Below, in pieces: positions 7,174 through 15,643 of a stretch of DNA of 22,378 bases. Under the pieces are notes generated by a model. The model searched no databases, was not told the DNA's origin, and saw only the letters and a program-made list of their open reading frames with translations. A program made the translations under genes and the position numbers. This DNA comes from Gudongella sp964607545 (lineage in GTDB: Bacteria; Bacillota; Clostridia; Tissierellales; Tissierellaceae), in the NCBI GenBank assembly GCA_964607545.1, contig CAZSLV010000027.1, positions 1 through 22,378 on the forward strand, in the 5' to 3' direction. Position 1 is the first letter of the stretch; each line of letters starts with the position of its first letter.

Positions 7174-8070
7174 ATGAAAAAAGTTATAGGAATAGATGTT
7201 GGTGGAACCTCTATTGGGGGTTCTATAGTTTCAGAAAATGGAGATATTTTAAAGACCCTTGAATTGAAAACTTCTAAGTCTGGTTCTTCCTATGAGGTTA
7301 TAAATGGAATTAAAGATATTATTGATTCCTTGTATACAAAAAATGAAATCATGGGCATTGGAATAGGTGCACCTGGCTTTATTGATAGTAACAAGGGGAA
7401 GGTACTTTCTGTAGGTGGAAATATAGAAGGGTGGGCAGGTACTAATTTAAAAGATGAAATTAAGAATTACTACAAGCTACCTATCAAGATAGAAAATGAT
7501 GCAAATGCAGCTTGTATTTGTGAAGCCTGGCTTGGAGCTGGCAAGGGTATGAGTTCTTTTATCATGCTTACTGTTGGAACTGGACTTGGTGGAGGAATAT
7601 TTTTAAAAGATACTGGCATAATTAGGGGGGAGCATTTTCAAGCAGGAGAGCTAGGACATGCCCTGCTTTATCCTGGGGGAATCCAATGCACTTGTGGCCA
7701 AAGAGGGTGTAGTGAAAGGTATATATCAGGTACTGCAATAGAAAATCATTTCTTAAGTTTAAGCGGTTTAAAGCTTACTGGTAGGGAGATTTTTGACCTT
7801 TATTACACGGATGAAAGGGCAAAACTTGTAATAGATGATTTTGCTAAAAATATGGGGTATTTTATAATTTCTTTAAAAAACTTATTTGACCCCCAAGCTA
7901 TTATCATAGGAGGAGGGGTTATAAATTCAAGGGCATATTGGTTTGATAATATGGTAAAAACTTATAATAACTTGGTAAATGATAAGGCATCTTTAATTAT
8001 AGAACCTGCTAAATACCTTAATAATGCGGGCATGATTGGGGCTGCTAAGGCTGTCTTGGATATTTTATAA
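7174..8070 (+). CDS. ROK-family sugar kinase
   Basis: A 298-residue cytoplasmic kinase starting at ATG 7174, four bases after the NagZ stop, with GGAG upstream. It has the phosphate loop IGIDVGGTSIGG (5-16), the catalytic aspartate in IENDANAA (Asp109), a second phosphate loop TVGTGLGGGIF (133-143), the sugar-contact motif GELGH (158-162), and the structural zinc site with His162 plus CTCGQRGC (Cys172, 174, 179). Lack of an N-terminal helix-turn-helix shows it is a kinase and not a ROK repressor. Family members phosphorylate glucose, GlcNAc, ManNAc or related sugars at C6. Because it sits directly after a NagZ-type hexosaminidase, GlcNAc released from wall fragments is the best guess for substrate, but glucose is not excluded. 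Confidence 0.92.
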   Translation: MKKVIGIDVGGTSIGGSIVSENGDILKTLELKTSKSGSSYEVINGIKDIIDSLYTKNEIMGIGIGAPGFIDSNKGKVLSVGGNIEGWAGTNLKDEIKNYYKLPIKIENDANAACICEAWLGAGKGMSSFIMLTVGTGLGGGIFLKDTGIIRGEHFQAGELGHALLYPGGIQCTCGQRGCSERYISGTAIENHFLSLSGLKLTGREIFDLYYTDERAKLVIDDFAKNMGYFIISLKNLFDPQAIIIGGGVINSRAYWFDNMVKTYNNLVNDKASLIIEPAKYLNNAGMIGAAKAVLDIL

Positions 8071-8093
8071 ATAAATTACTAGGATGTGATAGG

Positions 8094-8912
8094 GTGGATT
8101 ATTTTAAGTTAAGAGATAAGTATGAAATATTTTTAGAAGAAAATATTAGGGGTGACTCAAGGGCCATAGTAATAATTAGTCATGGGTTTGCAGAACACTC
8201 TAGTCGATACGATTACTTGGTAAACTCATTACTTAAAAGTAGGTATGGGGTTATAAGGTATGATTTAAGAGGCCATGGGAGGAATAAAGAAAACCTAGGA
8301 CATATAGATTCATTTGAAGATTTCATTTTAGACCTTGAAGAAATTTATAAGGAAACTATAAAAAAATATCCAGATAAGCCCATCTTTTTATTTGGCCATA
8401 GTATGGGGGGCTTAATAACATCCTTATTTGCTTTAAATAATCAGTTAAAGGTAAATGGGCTTATTTTATCTGGACCAGCTCTTGGCTTGTTACCATCAGC
8501 AAATAAAATAAATAAAAGCCTATTAAGGCTTGCAAGTATGTTTATAGGTAAGCTTATGATAAAAAACCCAATAGATAAGAACTTATGTAAAAATGAAGAA
8601 GTATATTATGATTATATTGAAGATGACCTAGTCTTACATAAGGCAAGTTTAAAATTTTATTATGAGTTCCTCTTTAAAGGTGGCGGTGAGTTTTCAGAAA
8701 ATAAAAATGACTTTACCTACCCCCTTCTCATACTTCATGGTAAGGAAGATAAGATAGTCCCTATCTCCCTGAGTGAAGACTTTTATAAAAAGGTAAAGTC
8801 AACCGATAAAACCTTTATAGGTTATCCTAATCTTTACCATGAAATTTTAAATGAAAAAGAAAGAGACATTGTCATAAAGGATATAATATCTTGGTTAGAT
8901 AAAAGGATTTAA
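8094..8912 (+). CDS. Alpha/beta hydrolase, lysophospholipase/monoacylglycerol lipase-like
   Basis: A 272-residue alpha/beta hydrolase of the Hydrolase_4 (serine aminopeptidase S33-like) group, starting at GTG 8094 with AGGATG nine bases upstream. The oxyanion region IISHGFAEHSSRY (28-39) and RYDLRGHGRN (55-64) are typical of monoglyceride lipase-like enzymes. The nucleophile is Ser103 in FGHSMGG. The acid is Asp219 in LHGKEDKIVP, and the base is His249 in YPNLYHEILNE. There is no signal peptide, so it acts inside the cell, probably on lysophospholipids or monoacylglycerols; the substrate is inferred from the family. It is the last gene of the operon, 23 bp after the ROK kinase, and its stop codon overlaps by 4 bp the end of the convergent MFS gene. 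Confidence 0.88.
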   Translation: MDYFKLRDKYEIFLEENIRGDSRAIVIISHGFAEHSSRYDYLVNSLLKSRYGVIRYDLRGHGRNKENLGHIDSFEDFILDLEEIYKETIKKYPDKPIFLFGHSMGGLITSLFALNNQLKVNGLILSGPALGLLPSANKINKSLLRLASMFIGKLMIKNPIDKNLCKNEEVYYDYIEDDLVLHKASLKFYYEFLFKGGGEFSENKNDFTYPLLILHGKEDKIVPISLSEDFYKKVKSTDKTFIGYPNLYHEILNEKERDIVIKDIISWLDKRI

Positions 8913-10054
8913 ACTGGTATCCTACTTAGCCTAAACAATATTATTAGGGCAATTAGTGAGGATGTAAAACCAACCCCTGTGGTTAACTGTAAGCCTCCCT
9001 TATCATAAAGGATAGGTCCAAGTAAGGAATAAACTGTAACGACAGCTGCATTTACTGTAAAAAAGAGGCTCATAAAGGTGCTTCTTTTTTTTGGATGTAT
9101 TTCAGATGCAAAGGCTTGATAAGAAGTCCAACCACCATCTAAGCCAAAAGCAAACATAAAGGTAAGCATTATTATAAGTGCTACACTTTGTACATAAGCT
9201 ATAGGGATAAGGGCTATTAGCATAATAGTGAAAAAGACCCTTGAAAAAGTTAGTTTTCCATATTTATCTGCTAAAAACGTTGCACTTAAAATACCCAAGA
9301 TGGTACCTATTGCAAAAGTTGAATATGTCAAACCGATTTGTCCTTGGCTTAGGCCATACTCGGTAGATAAATGTATGGACAGAAAGTTATATAGGGTTGC
9401 TGGAGCAGTGATTATTAAAAACAAGGAAGCTAGTACCTTAATAGTAGAAGGGTCCTTAAGAATTTTTATATACTCCATGGTATCAAATTTACTATCTTCT
9501 ATTATTTTAGTTTCTGGTAACCTAGTGAGCAAAATTAAAGCTACAAAGGCCAATAAACTTATAGGCAGATAAATGCTTTGAAGACTTGAAAATTTAGTTG
9601 TAAGAAGTGCAGTATAAATAGGACTTGCAAATATTGCAAGGCCAAAGGCCGTTCTTAATATTCCACTTGCCTTTCCACGGTTTCTATAATCAACAAATTC
9701 AGAAATATAAGACATCATAGTCCCACTAAGTGAGAAGTAGCCAAGCCCAACTAAGATCCTACCAAGTAAAAATACTAAGGCACTTGGGGCAAAACCACTT
9801 ATTAGGGTCCCTATTAAAAATAAAATTAAGGATATGCTAATTAATTTCTTATTTCCAAACTTATCAGCCCAAACTCCAAAGATTGGTACAAAAATCCCTA
9901 CAATAGAATAGCCTAGGTTAAAGTAAACAACTTGACTTGCCCTAATATCAAAATATTGAGCTAGAAAGGGTGCTAGAGGGCCTATAAAATTCATCTCCAT
10001 AGCTATGATAAATTGTATTATAAATGTTGTTAAAAACATTAAAGATTGTTTCAT
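8909..10054 (-). CDS. MFS transporter, drug-efflux type
   Basis: A 381-residue integral membrane protein starting at ATG 10054 behind AAGGAG (10066-10061). Hydrophobic segments throughout fit about 12 helices, with a central hydrophilic loop near residues 180-205. The MFS motif A is visible as GVWADKFGNKKL (about 60-71), and a related copy, ADKYGKLTFSR, occurs in the second half. RILVGLG in helix 4 fits the drug:H+ antiporter-1 branch, which points to export of a small molecule, but the substrate cannot be read from sequence. It is transcribed away from the ABC exporter at 10181. Its 3' end overlaps the hydrolase gene, with no terminator hairpin visible between them. Confidence 0.88.
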   Translation of the reverse strand: MKQSLMFLTTFIIQFIIAMEMNFIGPLAPFLAQYFDIRASQVVYFNLGYSIVGIFVPIFGVWADKFGNKKLISISLILFLIGTLISGFAPSALVFLLGRILVGLGYFSLSGTMMSYISEFVDYRNRGKASGILRTAFGLAIFASPIYTALLTTKFSSLQSIYLPISLLAFVALILLTRLPETKIIEDSKFDTMEYIKILKDPSTIKVLASLFLIITAPATLYNFLSIHLSTEYGLSQGQIGLTYSTFAIGTILGILSATFLADKYGKLTFSRVFFTIMLIALIPIAYVQSVALIIMLTFMFAFGLDGGWTSYQAFASEIHPKKRSTFMSLFFTVNAAVVTVYSLLGPILYDKGGLQLTTGVGFTSSLIALIILFRLSRIPV

Positions 10055-10076
10055 ATAAATCTCCTTGTAATATTAT

Positions 10077-10105
10077 TTGAAAGTATAGGAAAATTAAGAT
10101 ATAAT
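10077..10105 (+). promoter_or_regulatory. Sigma-A promoter for the ABC exporter
   Basis: TTGAAA (10077-10082), a 17-bp spacer and TATAAT (10100-10105) form a near-consensus housekeeping promoter. Transcription would start near 10112, leaving a leader of about 70 bases before the ATG at 10181. Confidence 0.8.
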
Positions 10106-10166
10106 GTTCGTGGGTCTAAATAGTTTTTCTAAATAATCATACCACATAAATTAAATTAAATGAAGC

Positions 10167-10173
10167 AAAGGAG
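10167..10173 (+). promoter_or_regulatory. Ribosome binding site selecting ATG 10181
   Basis: AAAGGAG seven bases before ATG 10181. An upstream in-frame ATG at 10160 precedes this site and has no purine-rich sequence of its own, so it is probably not used. Confidence 0.8.
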
Positions 10174-10180
10174 ACTAAAA

Positions 10181-11902
10181 ATGATTAAAAAGTTTATTGC
10201 ATATTACAAGCCTCACAAGGGGTTATTCTTCTTAGATATGTTTTTTGCATTCTTAATATCAGTATTTGATTTGATATTTCCAATATTTACACGAAATATG
10301 ATAAATAATATTATACCAGAAGGTAATATGGGTTTGCTCCTTAAGTGGACCATTATTATGGCCATTTTATTTGTTATTAGGTATGTAAGTCAGTACATAG
10401 TAGCCTACTATGGACACCTTCTTGGGGTTAAGATAGAACATGACATGAGACGGGATATATTTTCTCACCTGCAAACCTTACCTTTTTCCTATTATGATAA
10501 TACCAAAACAGGTCATATAATGTCTAGGATAATAAATGACTTAAGAGATATAACCGAGCTAGCCCACCATGGACCTGAGGACTTATTTATTTCAGGTGTT
10601 ATGCTAATTGGGTCCTTTTTTATATTGCTCTTTATTGAGTGGAGGTTAACTTTAATAATATTTGCCTTTATTCCCCTTATGGTTTGGTTTGCCATATCGA
10701 AAAGAAAACGTATGGAAGATGCTTTTAGGAAGGTAAGAAAGAGGATTGCCAATGTCAATGCCCAGTTGGAAAATTCCATTTCAGGTGCTAGAATTGCAAA
10801 GTCATTTACAAATGAAGATTATGAAATTTACAAGTTCAATAAGGGTAATGCTGATTTTGCAGATGCAAGGAGGGAGTCATATAAGGTTATGGCAGAATTT
10901 GTATCAGGCATAGGGATAATATCTAGTGCCCTAAACCTTATAGTTATTTCCCTAGGAGGATTTTTTGTCTATAAGGACATTATAAATTTAGGGGACCTCT
11001 TTGCCTATGCCCTTTATGTCAACTTCTTTATGCAACCTATAAGGCGGTTAACAGAATTTACCCAACAATTACAAGATGGTATGACTGGTTTTGAGAGATT
11101 CCAAGAGGTTATGGATATTAAACCCAGCATAGTAGATGTAAAAGGAGCAATAGAGATTAAAGATGTAAGAGGAAAAATAGAATTTAATAATGTTGAATTT
11201 TCCTATAATAATGGAGAAGAACAAGTTTTATCGGGTCTTAATTTAACAATAGAGGCAGGAAAAACAGTTGCATTAGTTGGGCCATCTGGAGCAGGAAAGT
11301 CTACCCTATGCCACTTGATACCTAGGTTTTATGATATTAACAAGGGGGAAATCTTAATAGATGGTTACAATATTAAAAATATTACTATGGCATCACTTCG
11401 TAAAAATATAGGCCTAGTCCAACAGGAAGTGTTCTTGTTTACAGGTAGTATTAAGGAAAACATTCTATATGGAAACCCTAAAGCAACGGATGCAGATGTA
11501 ATTACAGCTGCAAAAAAGTCGTCTATTCATGATTTTATAATGTCTTTACCTGATGGATATGAAACCTATATTGGAGAAAAGGGAGTAAAATTATCGGGTG
11601 GTCAAAAACAAAGAATCTCTATAGCAAGGCTTTTCTTAAAAAATCCACCTGTTTTAATATTAGATGAAGCTACATCTGCCCTTGATAATCAAACAGAGCA
11701 ACTAATACAAGAAGCCCTAATAGAATTATCTAAGGGGAGGACAACTTTAGTTATTGCCCATAGGCTATCTACCATAAAAAATGCAGATGAAATATTGGTA
11801 CTTACTTCTAAGGGAGTTGAAGAAAGAGGGTCTCATGAAGAACTAATCAACCTAAATGGAATTTATTCAAATCTTTATAATTCTCAATTTAAGGACATTT
11901 AA
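10181..11902 (+). CDS. ABC half-exporter, MsbA/LmrA type (membrane and ATPase domains fused)
   Basis: A 573-residue half-transporter that should work as a dimer in the membrane. Residues 1-310 form the type I exporter membrane domain with about six helices, including the conserved cytoplasmic segment KTGHIMSRIINDLRDI. The ATPase domain follows, with Walker A GPSGAGKST (367-375), the Q-loop in GLVQQEVFLFTG, signature LSGGQKQR (from 471), Walker B VLILDEATSALD and the switch histidine in IAHRLSTIKNADEI. It exports an unknown lipid, drug or peptide; no C39 peptidase or DNA-binding domain is present to narrow this. It has its own strong promoter and stands back to back with an MFS transporter. 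The two-component operon starts 108 bp downstream from a separate promoter. Confidence 0.93.
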   Translation: MIKKFIAYYKPHKGLFFLDMFFAFLISVFDLIFPIFTRNMINNIIPEGNMGLLLKWTIIMAILFVIRYVSQYIVAYYGHLLGVKIEHDMRRDIFSHLQTLPFSYYDNTKTGHIMSRIINDLRDITELAHHGPEDLFISGVMLIGSFFILLFIEWRLTLIIFAFIPLMVWFAISKRKRMEDAFRKVRKRIANVNAQLENSISGARIAKSFTNEDYEIYKFNKGNADFADARRESYKVMAEFVSGIGIISSALNLIVISLGGFFVYKDIINLGDLFAYALYVNFFMQPIRRLTEFTQQLQDGMTGFERFQEVMDIKPSIVDVKGAIEIKDVRGKIEFNNVEFSYNNGEEQVLSGLNLTIEAGKTVALVGPSGAGKSTLCHLIPRFYDINKGEILIDGYNIKNITMASLRKNIGLVQQEVFLFTGSIKENILYGNPKATDADVITAAKKSSIHDFIMSLPDGYETYIGEKGVKLSGGQKQRISIARLFLKNPPVLILDEATSALDNQTEQLIQEALIELSKGRTTLVIAHRLSTIKNADEILVLTSKGVEERGSHEELINLNGIYSNLYNSQFKDI

Positions 11903-11924
11903 AAGAAATTAATAATGTAAGGCC

Positions 11925-11954
11925 TTTGTAACCATAAATTAATATATTTGTAAC
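11925..11954 (+). repeat. Two TTTGTAAC direct repeats, 22 bp apart
   Basis: TTTGTAAC occurs at 11925-11932 and again at 11947-11954, start to start exactly 22 bp (two DNA turns). The match continues as TTTGTAACCAT and TTTGTAACTAT. The second copy covers the -35 of the promoter at 11948-11976. OmpR/PhoB-family regulators bind direct repeats on one face of the helix, and the gene downstream encodes one, so this is a candidate autoregulatory site. Confidence 0.5.
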
Positions 11955-11976
11955 TATTTTAAATAGTGGGTATAAT
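11948..11976 (+). promoter_or_regulatory. Sigma-A promoter for the two-component operon
   Basis: TTGTAA (11948-11953), a 17-bp spacer and TATAAT (11971-11976). The start point would be near 11983, giving a leader of roughly 28 bases with the ribosome site at 11998-12004. Confidence 0.78.
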
Positions 11977-11997
11977 AATATGGAAGTATAAATATCC

Positions 11998-12004
11998 AAG
12001 GAGG
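11998..12004 (+). promoter_or_regulatory. Ribosome binding site selecting ATG 12011
   Basis: AAGGAGG six bases before ATG 12011. The longer reading frame from GTG 11966 would begin inside the promoter and adds 15 residues unlike any receiver domain, so it is rejected. Confidence 0.88.
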
Positions 12005-12010
12005 CATGTA

Positions 12011-12703
12011 ATGACAACTAATATATTAATAGTTGAAGATGAGGATTCAATAAGAAAATTTATTAAAATCAACCTTGATAGGGCAGGGTATAATGTATTT
12101 GAAGCTTCTACTGGGGAAGAAGGCCTAAGGCTAGCAGAAGTTTCAAAAATAGATATAGTAGTACTTGACCTTATGCTACCAGGTATAGATGGATTTGAAG
12201 TATGTAGATCATTAAGAGAAAAGTATCCTAACCTAGGAATAATTATGTTGACGGCTAAAAGTCAAGATGTAGATAAGATCATGGGTTTAGAATATGGCAC
12301 AGATGACTACATGACAAAGCCATTTAACCCAACAGAATTAGTTTTAAGAATAAAGTCTTTAGAAAGAAGGCTAGAAGTTGATGAGGATGCTAAGGATTTA
12401 ATACTAGAATATCCTCCTTTTAAAATTGATATTTACTCAAGGTTGTTTTTTAAAGATAATATAGAAGTAGAATTAACACCTACTGAATTTGCCATAGCTA
12501 AGATTTTCATGGAAAACCCTGGCAAGGCATTTAAGAGGGATGAAATTCTAAACTTAGTATGGGGTTTAGACTTTGTAGGAGACTCTAAAATTGTAGATGT
12601 AAATATAAGGAGACTTAGGTCAAAAATAGAAGAGGACTCAAGCCAGCCCTTTTATATTGAAACTGTATGGGGTGTAGGCTATAGGTGGAGGTCTAAAAAT
12701 TAG
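12011..12703 (+). CDS. OmpR/PhoB-family response regulator
   Basis: A 230-residue transcription regulator. The receiver domain (about 1-120) has acidic residues in VEDED (8-12), the phosphoacceptor Asp53 in VLDLMLPGIDG, Thr81 in IMLTAK and Lys103 in MTKPF, so all switch residues are present. After a short linker, residues 130-230 form a winged-helix DNA-binding domain with VELTPTEFAIAKI, RDEILNLVWG, and the recognition helix region VDVNIRRLRSKIEE ending in the wing ETVWGVGYRW. It is expected to be phosphorylated by the sensor kinase encoded 9 bp downstream and to bind direct repeats. A matching candidate pair lies in its own promoter. Targets may include the lipoprotein and membrane protein that complete the operon. 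Confidence 0.95.
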   Translation: MTTNILIVEDEDSIRKFIKINLDRAGYNVFEASTGEEGLRLAEVSKIDIVVLDLMLPGIDGFEVCRSLREKYPNLGIIMLTAKSQDVDKIMGLEYGTDDYMTKPFNPTELVLRIKSLERRLEVDEDAKDLILEYPPFKIDIYSRLFFKDNIEVELTPTEFAIAKIFMENPGKAFKRDEILNLVWGLDFVGDSKIVDVNIRRLRSKIEEDSSQPFYIETVWGVGYRWRSKN

Positions 12704-12712
12704 GGGTTAACG

Positions 12713-14116
12713 ATGAAAAAAAGTATAAAATCACGTTTAGTAAGAAACTTTATGCTTGTAATACTATTTACAGTTATATTTTTAGAAATATTTTTGATAA
12801 ATGGTATAAAAGCTCATTATTATAGGAATGTAGAAGACATATTATCTAATCAGATAGAGTTTTCTACTAATTTTTATGCTAGGTATTTTTCTACTAGCAC
12901 TTTAGAAGAGATTCTAATTGACGATATAGATATATTTTGGCAACACACAGATGCTCAAGTACAAATCTTAGACCTAGAAGGTACAGTCCTTATGGATTCC
13001 CTGGGTTTAAACAATATAGAAAAGATAGCGACAAGTGATATAGGGGGGGCCCTAAGTTCAGGAAAAGGGGTCTGGACAGGGAATGTAAACTATGACACAA
13101 GTCCTGTAATGGCTGTTTCCATGCTACTTACAAGTAAGGGAGAGGAAATTGGCATTGTCAGGTTTATTTCTAGCTTAGGAGAAACCAATAGGGTCATAGT
13201 TGAAATTACAAGATTTCTACTTATAATGGGCCTAGTAGTAATAGGAATTTCTGGTATTTTAAGCTTATTCCTTGCAAATTCCATAGTTAAACCCATAAAA
13301 GAAGTCACTAAGACTGCTGCTAAAATGGCTGATGGCCAATTAAAAATTAGAAGTGATATAAGGGTGAATGATGAAATAGGGCAACTTGCTCAAACTCTAA
13401 ATTACATGGCAGATGAAATAAGTAGAAAAGAAAATTTAAAAAATGATTTTATATCATCCATATCTCATGAGTTAAGAACCCCCTTAACCTCAATTAAGGG
13501 GTGGGCAATAACATTAAAAAATGATAGCTTAACAGATAGAGAACTTATTGAAGATGGTTTAGAAATAATTGAAAGTGAAAGTGACAGGTTATCTAAAATG
13601 GTTGAAGAGTTACTAGACTTTTCAAGGTTTACATCAGGTAGGATATCCCTTGTAAAGGAAGTAATAGATTTAAAGGATATATTAAAAAATATAATATACC
13701 AAATGATGCCAAGGGCTATAAATAATGATATAAACTTTATTGCAGATATAGAAGATGAAATTAGCCCTATATTGGGTGATGAAAATAGGATAAAGCAGGT
13801 TTTAATCAATATCTTAGATAATGCCTTTAAGTTTACTGACAAGGGAGACGTAAATATTCGAACTTCTGAAGATGAAAATTATGTAATCATAGAAATACAA
13901 GATAATGGTCCAGGTATTTTAGAAGAAGATATGCCCTATATAAAAGAAAAATTTTATAAGGGGAAGAATGTAAAGTCTAATAGTGGGATTGGTTTGTCAA
14001 TTTGTGATGAAATAATAAGCTTGCATGAGGGTTTATTAAAAATTGAATCTCAGGTAAATGTAGGGACTGTAGTGAGAATTTACTTACCCAAGCTCAAGGA
14101 AGGGGATGCTATATGA
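12713..14116 (+). CDS. HAMP-domain sensor histidine kinase
   Basis: A 467-residue membrane kinase starting at ATG 12713 behind AGGGG. Helix 1 (about 13-30) and helix 2 (about 165-189) enclose an external sensor region of about 130 residues; its AQVQILDLEGTVLMDS strand pair suggests a PAS/Cache-like fold. Next come HAMP (190-242, IVKPIKEVTKTA), the dimerisation helix with the phosphorylated His252 in SISHELRTPLTS, and the ATPase domain with N box QVLINILDNAFKFT, G1 DNGPGI and G2 GIGLSI. All catalytic parts are present. It should phosphorylate the regulator just upstream. No sensor ligand can be read from the sequence. Its stop overlaps the ATG of the lipoprotein gene (ATGA), so the two are translationally coupled. 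Confidence 0.94.
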   Translation: MKKSIKSRLVRNFMLVILFTVIFLEIFLINGIKAHYYRNVEDILSNQIEFSTNFYARYFSTSTLEEILIDDIDIFWQHTDAQVQILDLEGTVLMDSLGLNNIEKIATSDIGGALSSGKGVWTGNVNYDTSPVMAVSMLLTSKGEEIGIVRFISSLGETNRVIVEITRFLLIMGLVVIGISGILSLFLANSIVKPIKEVTKTAAKMADGQLKIRSDIRVNDEIGQLAQTLNYMADEISRKENLKNDFISSISHELRTPLTSIKGWAITLKNDSLTDRELIEDGLEIIESESDRLSKMVEELLDFSRFTSGRISLVKEVIDLKDILKNIIYQMMPRAINNDINFIADIEDEISPILGDENRIKQVLINILDNAFKFTDKGDVNIRTSEDENYVIIEIQDNGPGILEEDMPYIKEKFYKGKNVKSNSGIGLSICDEIISLHEGLLKIESQVNVGTVVRIYLPKLKEGDAI

Positions 14117-15618
14117 AAATTAAAGTCCTTTTAATCCTAATTATATCTTTGTCATTAATCACAGGATGTGGTGTTATTGAAGCGGGTGTAAGAGACCAAA
14201 TAGTAGCCCCAGATAACAACATACCCCCGATTTTAGGCAAGTGGGAAGTAAGTGATATTAATTACAAGGTAAATTTAAATGACCTAAATATTACTGATAA
14301 GATAGGACAGGTAGGTTTATTTCACAAAAATGCTGTAATGATTTGTTCTGACTATTCAAGTTCACCTGAATATAAGATAAAGAGGGTAAAGAGTAGAGAT
14401 TACCTTATTTATAAGTATAACCTTGAGCCGAGTAATTTGGGGATTGAGGATGAATTTATTAAGGTTGTAACTATTTACAATGAAAATAATTACTTTAAAG
14501 AATTTATTCTTATTGATGAAGATAAGCTTATAGTTTATGATGAAGAAGCTTTTTATAACATGAAAAGGGTATTAAAGGAAGTAAGCGAGGAAGAAGTTAA
14601 CCGCTATATAAATATTGAAGAAAGCGTTCAAAGAACCTTTACTACTACTGATATGGTAAATATCAACTCAGGCCTCTTATTGGGTATAAAAGTGCAAGCA
14701 TTTGATGAAGAAAACTCCCTACCAGTTTGGGAATATAAGACATATTGGATCAATGTAAACAATAAGACTAGCTTAGATGCATATGAACTAGACAGGTTGT
14801 TACTTCCCAGACGAAATGGATTTTGGTATATTGATTCTGAAAGAACTATAGATAATAATTTACTATATGATGAAATTAAGGCAAGTCCTTTATTAAAAGT
14901 TGACAATAAAAAGGTTTCAAGCGAAGACTTGAGTTTTGACCTAAGAGAAAAGGATGAATTAATTGTAAGTAAAATTCCATCAGTTCTCAAAAATATCTTA
15001 TTTGTTGGCAATGATTATATAGCAGTTGAAAATATAGATTTAAATAGAAATGACAGGCGTACCCTACAAATTTACACTATTGATAATTTAAAGGATAAAA
15101 AGCCAATCAAGTTATCAGATTTAATTGGAAATGATGGAAAAGATTTATTCCAAGAAGCTGCAAGTTCTAGTTTATCTTTAAACAAGGATATTCTGGCTAA
15201 TGAGGAAAATGTGAGTTTATATAGGAGAAATGGTTATTGGACATTAAAGGGAAGGGTTAATTTCAAGGAAAACAACGAAGAACTTTATAAGGACTTTAAC
15301 ATTAAGGCCATTCCCCCTAAAGAAATGGTTAGCTATGATGAGTTGAGTTTACCATGGGATGCCATTAGGCTTACTGTGCCCGATGTAGTGGATGTCTTTT
15401 CTTCACCCAATAGTGATTTTTTAGTTGTAATTACTAGTGAAAATATTGTAATATATTCCTTAGATGAATACGATATAAATAAAAGTCCTATTGGAAAAAT
15501 TCCCCTACCAAGAGATTCTAGTGTTATTATGAGTGAATGGGCGGTTGGAAGGTATCCAAATATATGGCAAAGTACCATGATCAAGTCTGGGGCTAAGGAA
15601 ATTAACCTAGAGGAGTAA
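14113..15618 (+). CDS. Large lipoprotein of unknown function coupled to the sensor kinase
   Basis: A 501-residue protein starting at ATG 14113, inside the kinase stop (ATGA overlap). The signal peptide is short and hydrophobic and ends in the lipobox LITGC (Cys19), so the protein should be anchored to the outer face of the membrane. After the cysteine, the LGKWEVSDINYK segment (about 41-52) resembles the opening of small beta-barrel binding domains. The rest is rich in Asp, Asn, Ile and Tyr and alternates beta-like stretches, with repeated elements such as RRNGFWYID and RRNGYWTLK, which suggests two related halves. I recognise no enzyme motif. Clostridioides difficile has a lipoprotein gene (CD1687) beside a two-component system that affects biofilm formation; the arrangement is similar, but I have not compared sequences. 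Sensing or wall adhesion is inference. Confidence 0.85.
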   Translation: MKIKVLLILIISLSLITGCGVIEAGVRDQIVAPDNNIPPILGKWEVSDINYKVNLNDLNITDKIGQVGLFHKNAVMICSDYSSSPEYKIKRVKSRDYLIYKYNLEPSNLGIEDEFIKVVTIYNENNYFKEFILIDEDKLIVYDEEAFYNMKRVLKEVSEEEVNRYINIEESVQRTFTTTDMVNINSGLLLGIKVQAFDEENSLPVWEYKTYWINVNNKTSLDAYELDRLLLPRRNGFWYIDSERTIDNNLLYDEIKASPLLKVDNKKVSSEDLSFDLREKDELIVSKIPSVLKNILFVGNDYIAVENIDLNRNDRRTLQIYTIDNLKDKKPIKLSDLIGNDGKDLFQEAASSSLSLNKDILANEENVSLYRRNGYWTLKGRVNFKENNEELYKDFNIKAIPPKEMVSYDELSLPWDAIRLTVPDVVDVFSSPNSDFLVVITSENIVIYSLDEYDINKSPIGKIPLPRDSSVIMSEWAVGRYPNIWQSTMIKSGAKEINLEE

Positions 15619-15643
15619 ATATCAATTTAAAGGGGATGGTTTA

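Noticed and set aside
9228..9572. Plus-strand 114-codon frame inside the MFS gene
   Set aside because: It lies fully antisense to a clear MFS transporter and has no recognisable motif or start site.
11966..12010. N-terminal extension of the response regulator from GTG 11966
   Set aside because: It begins inside the -35/-10 region of the operon promoter; AAGGAGG directs the ribosome to ATG 12011, which also gives the usual receiver-domain start.
13465..13842. Minus-strand 125-codon frame inside the sensor kinase
   Set aside because: It is Ser/Ile-rich antisense of the conserved kinase core, with no support of its own.
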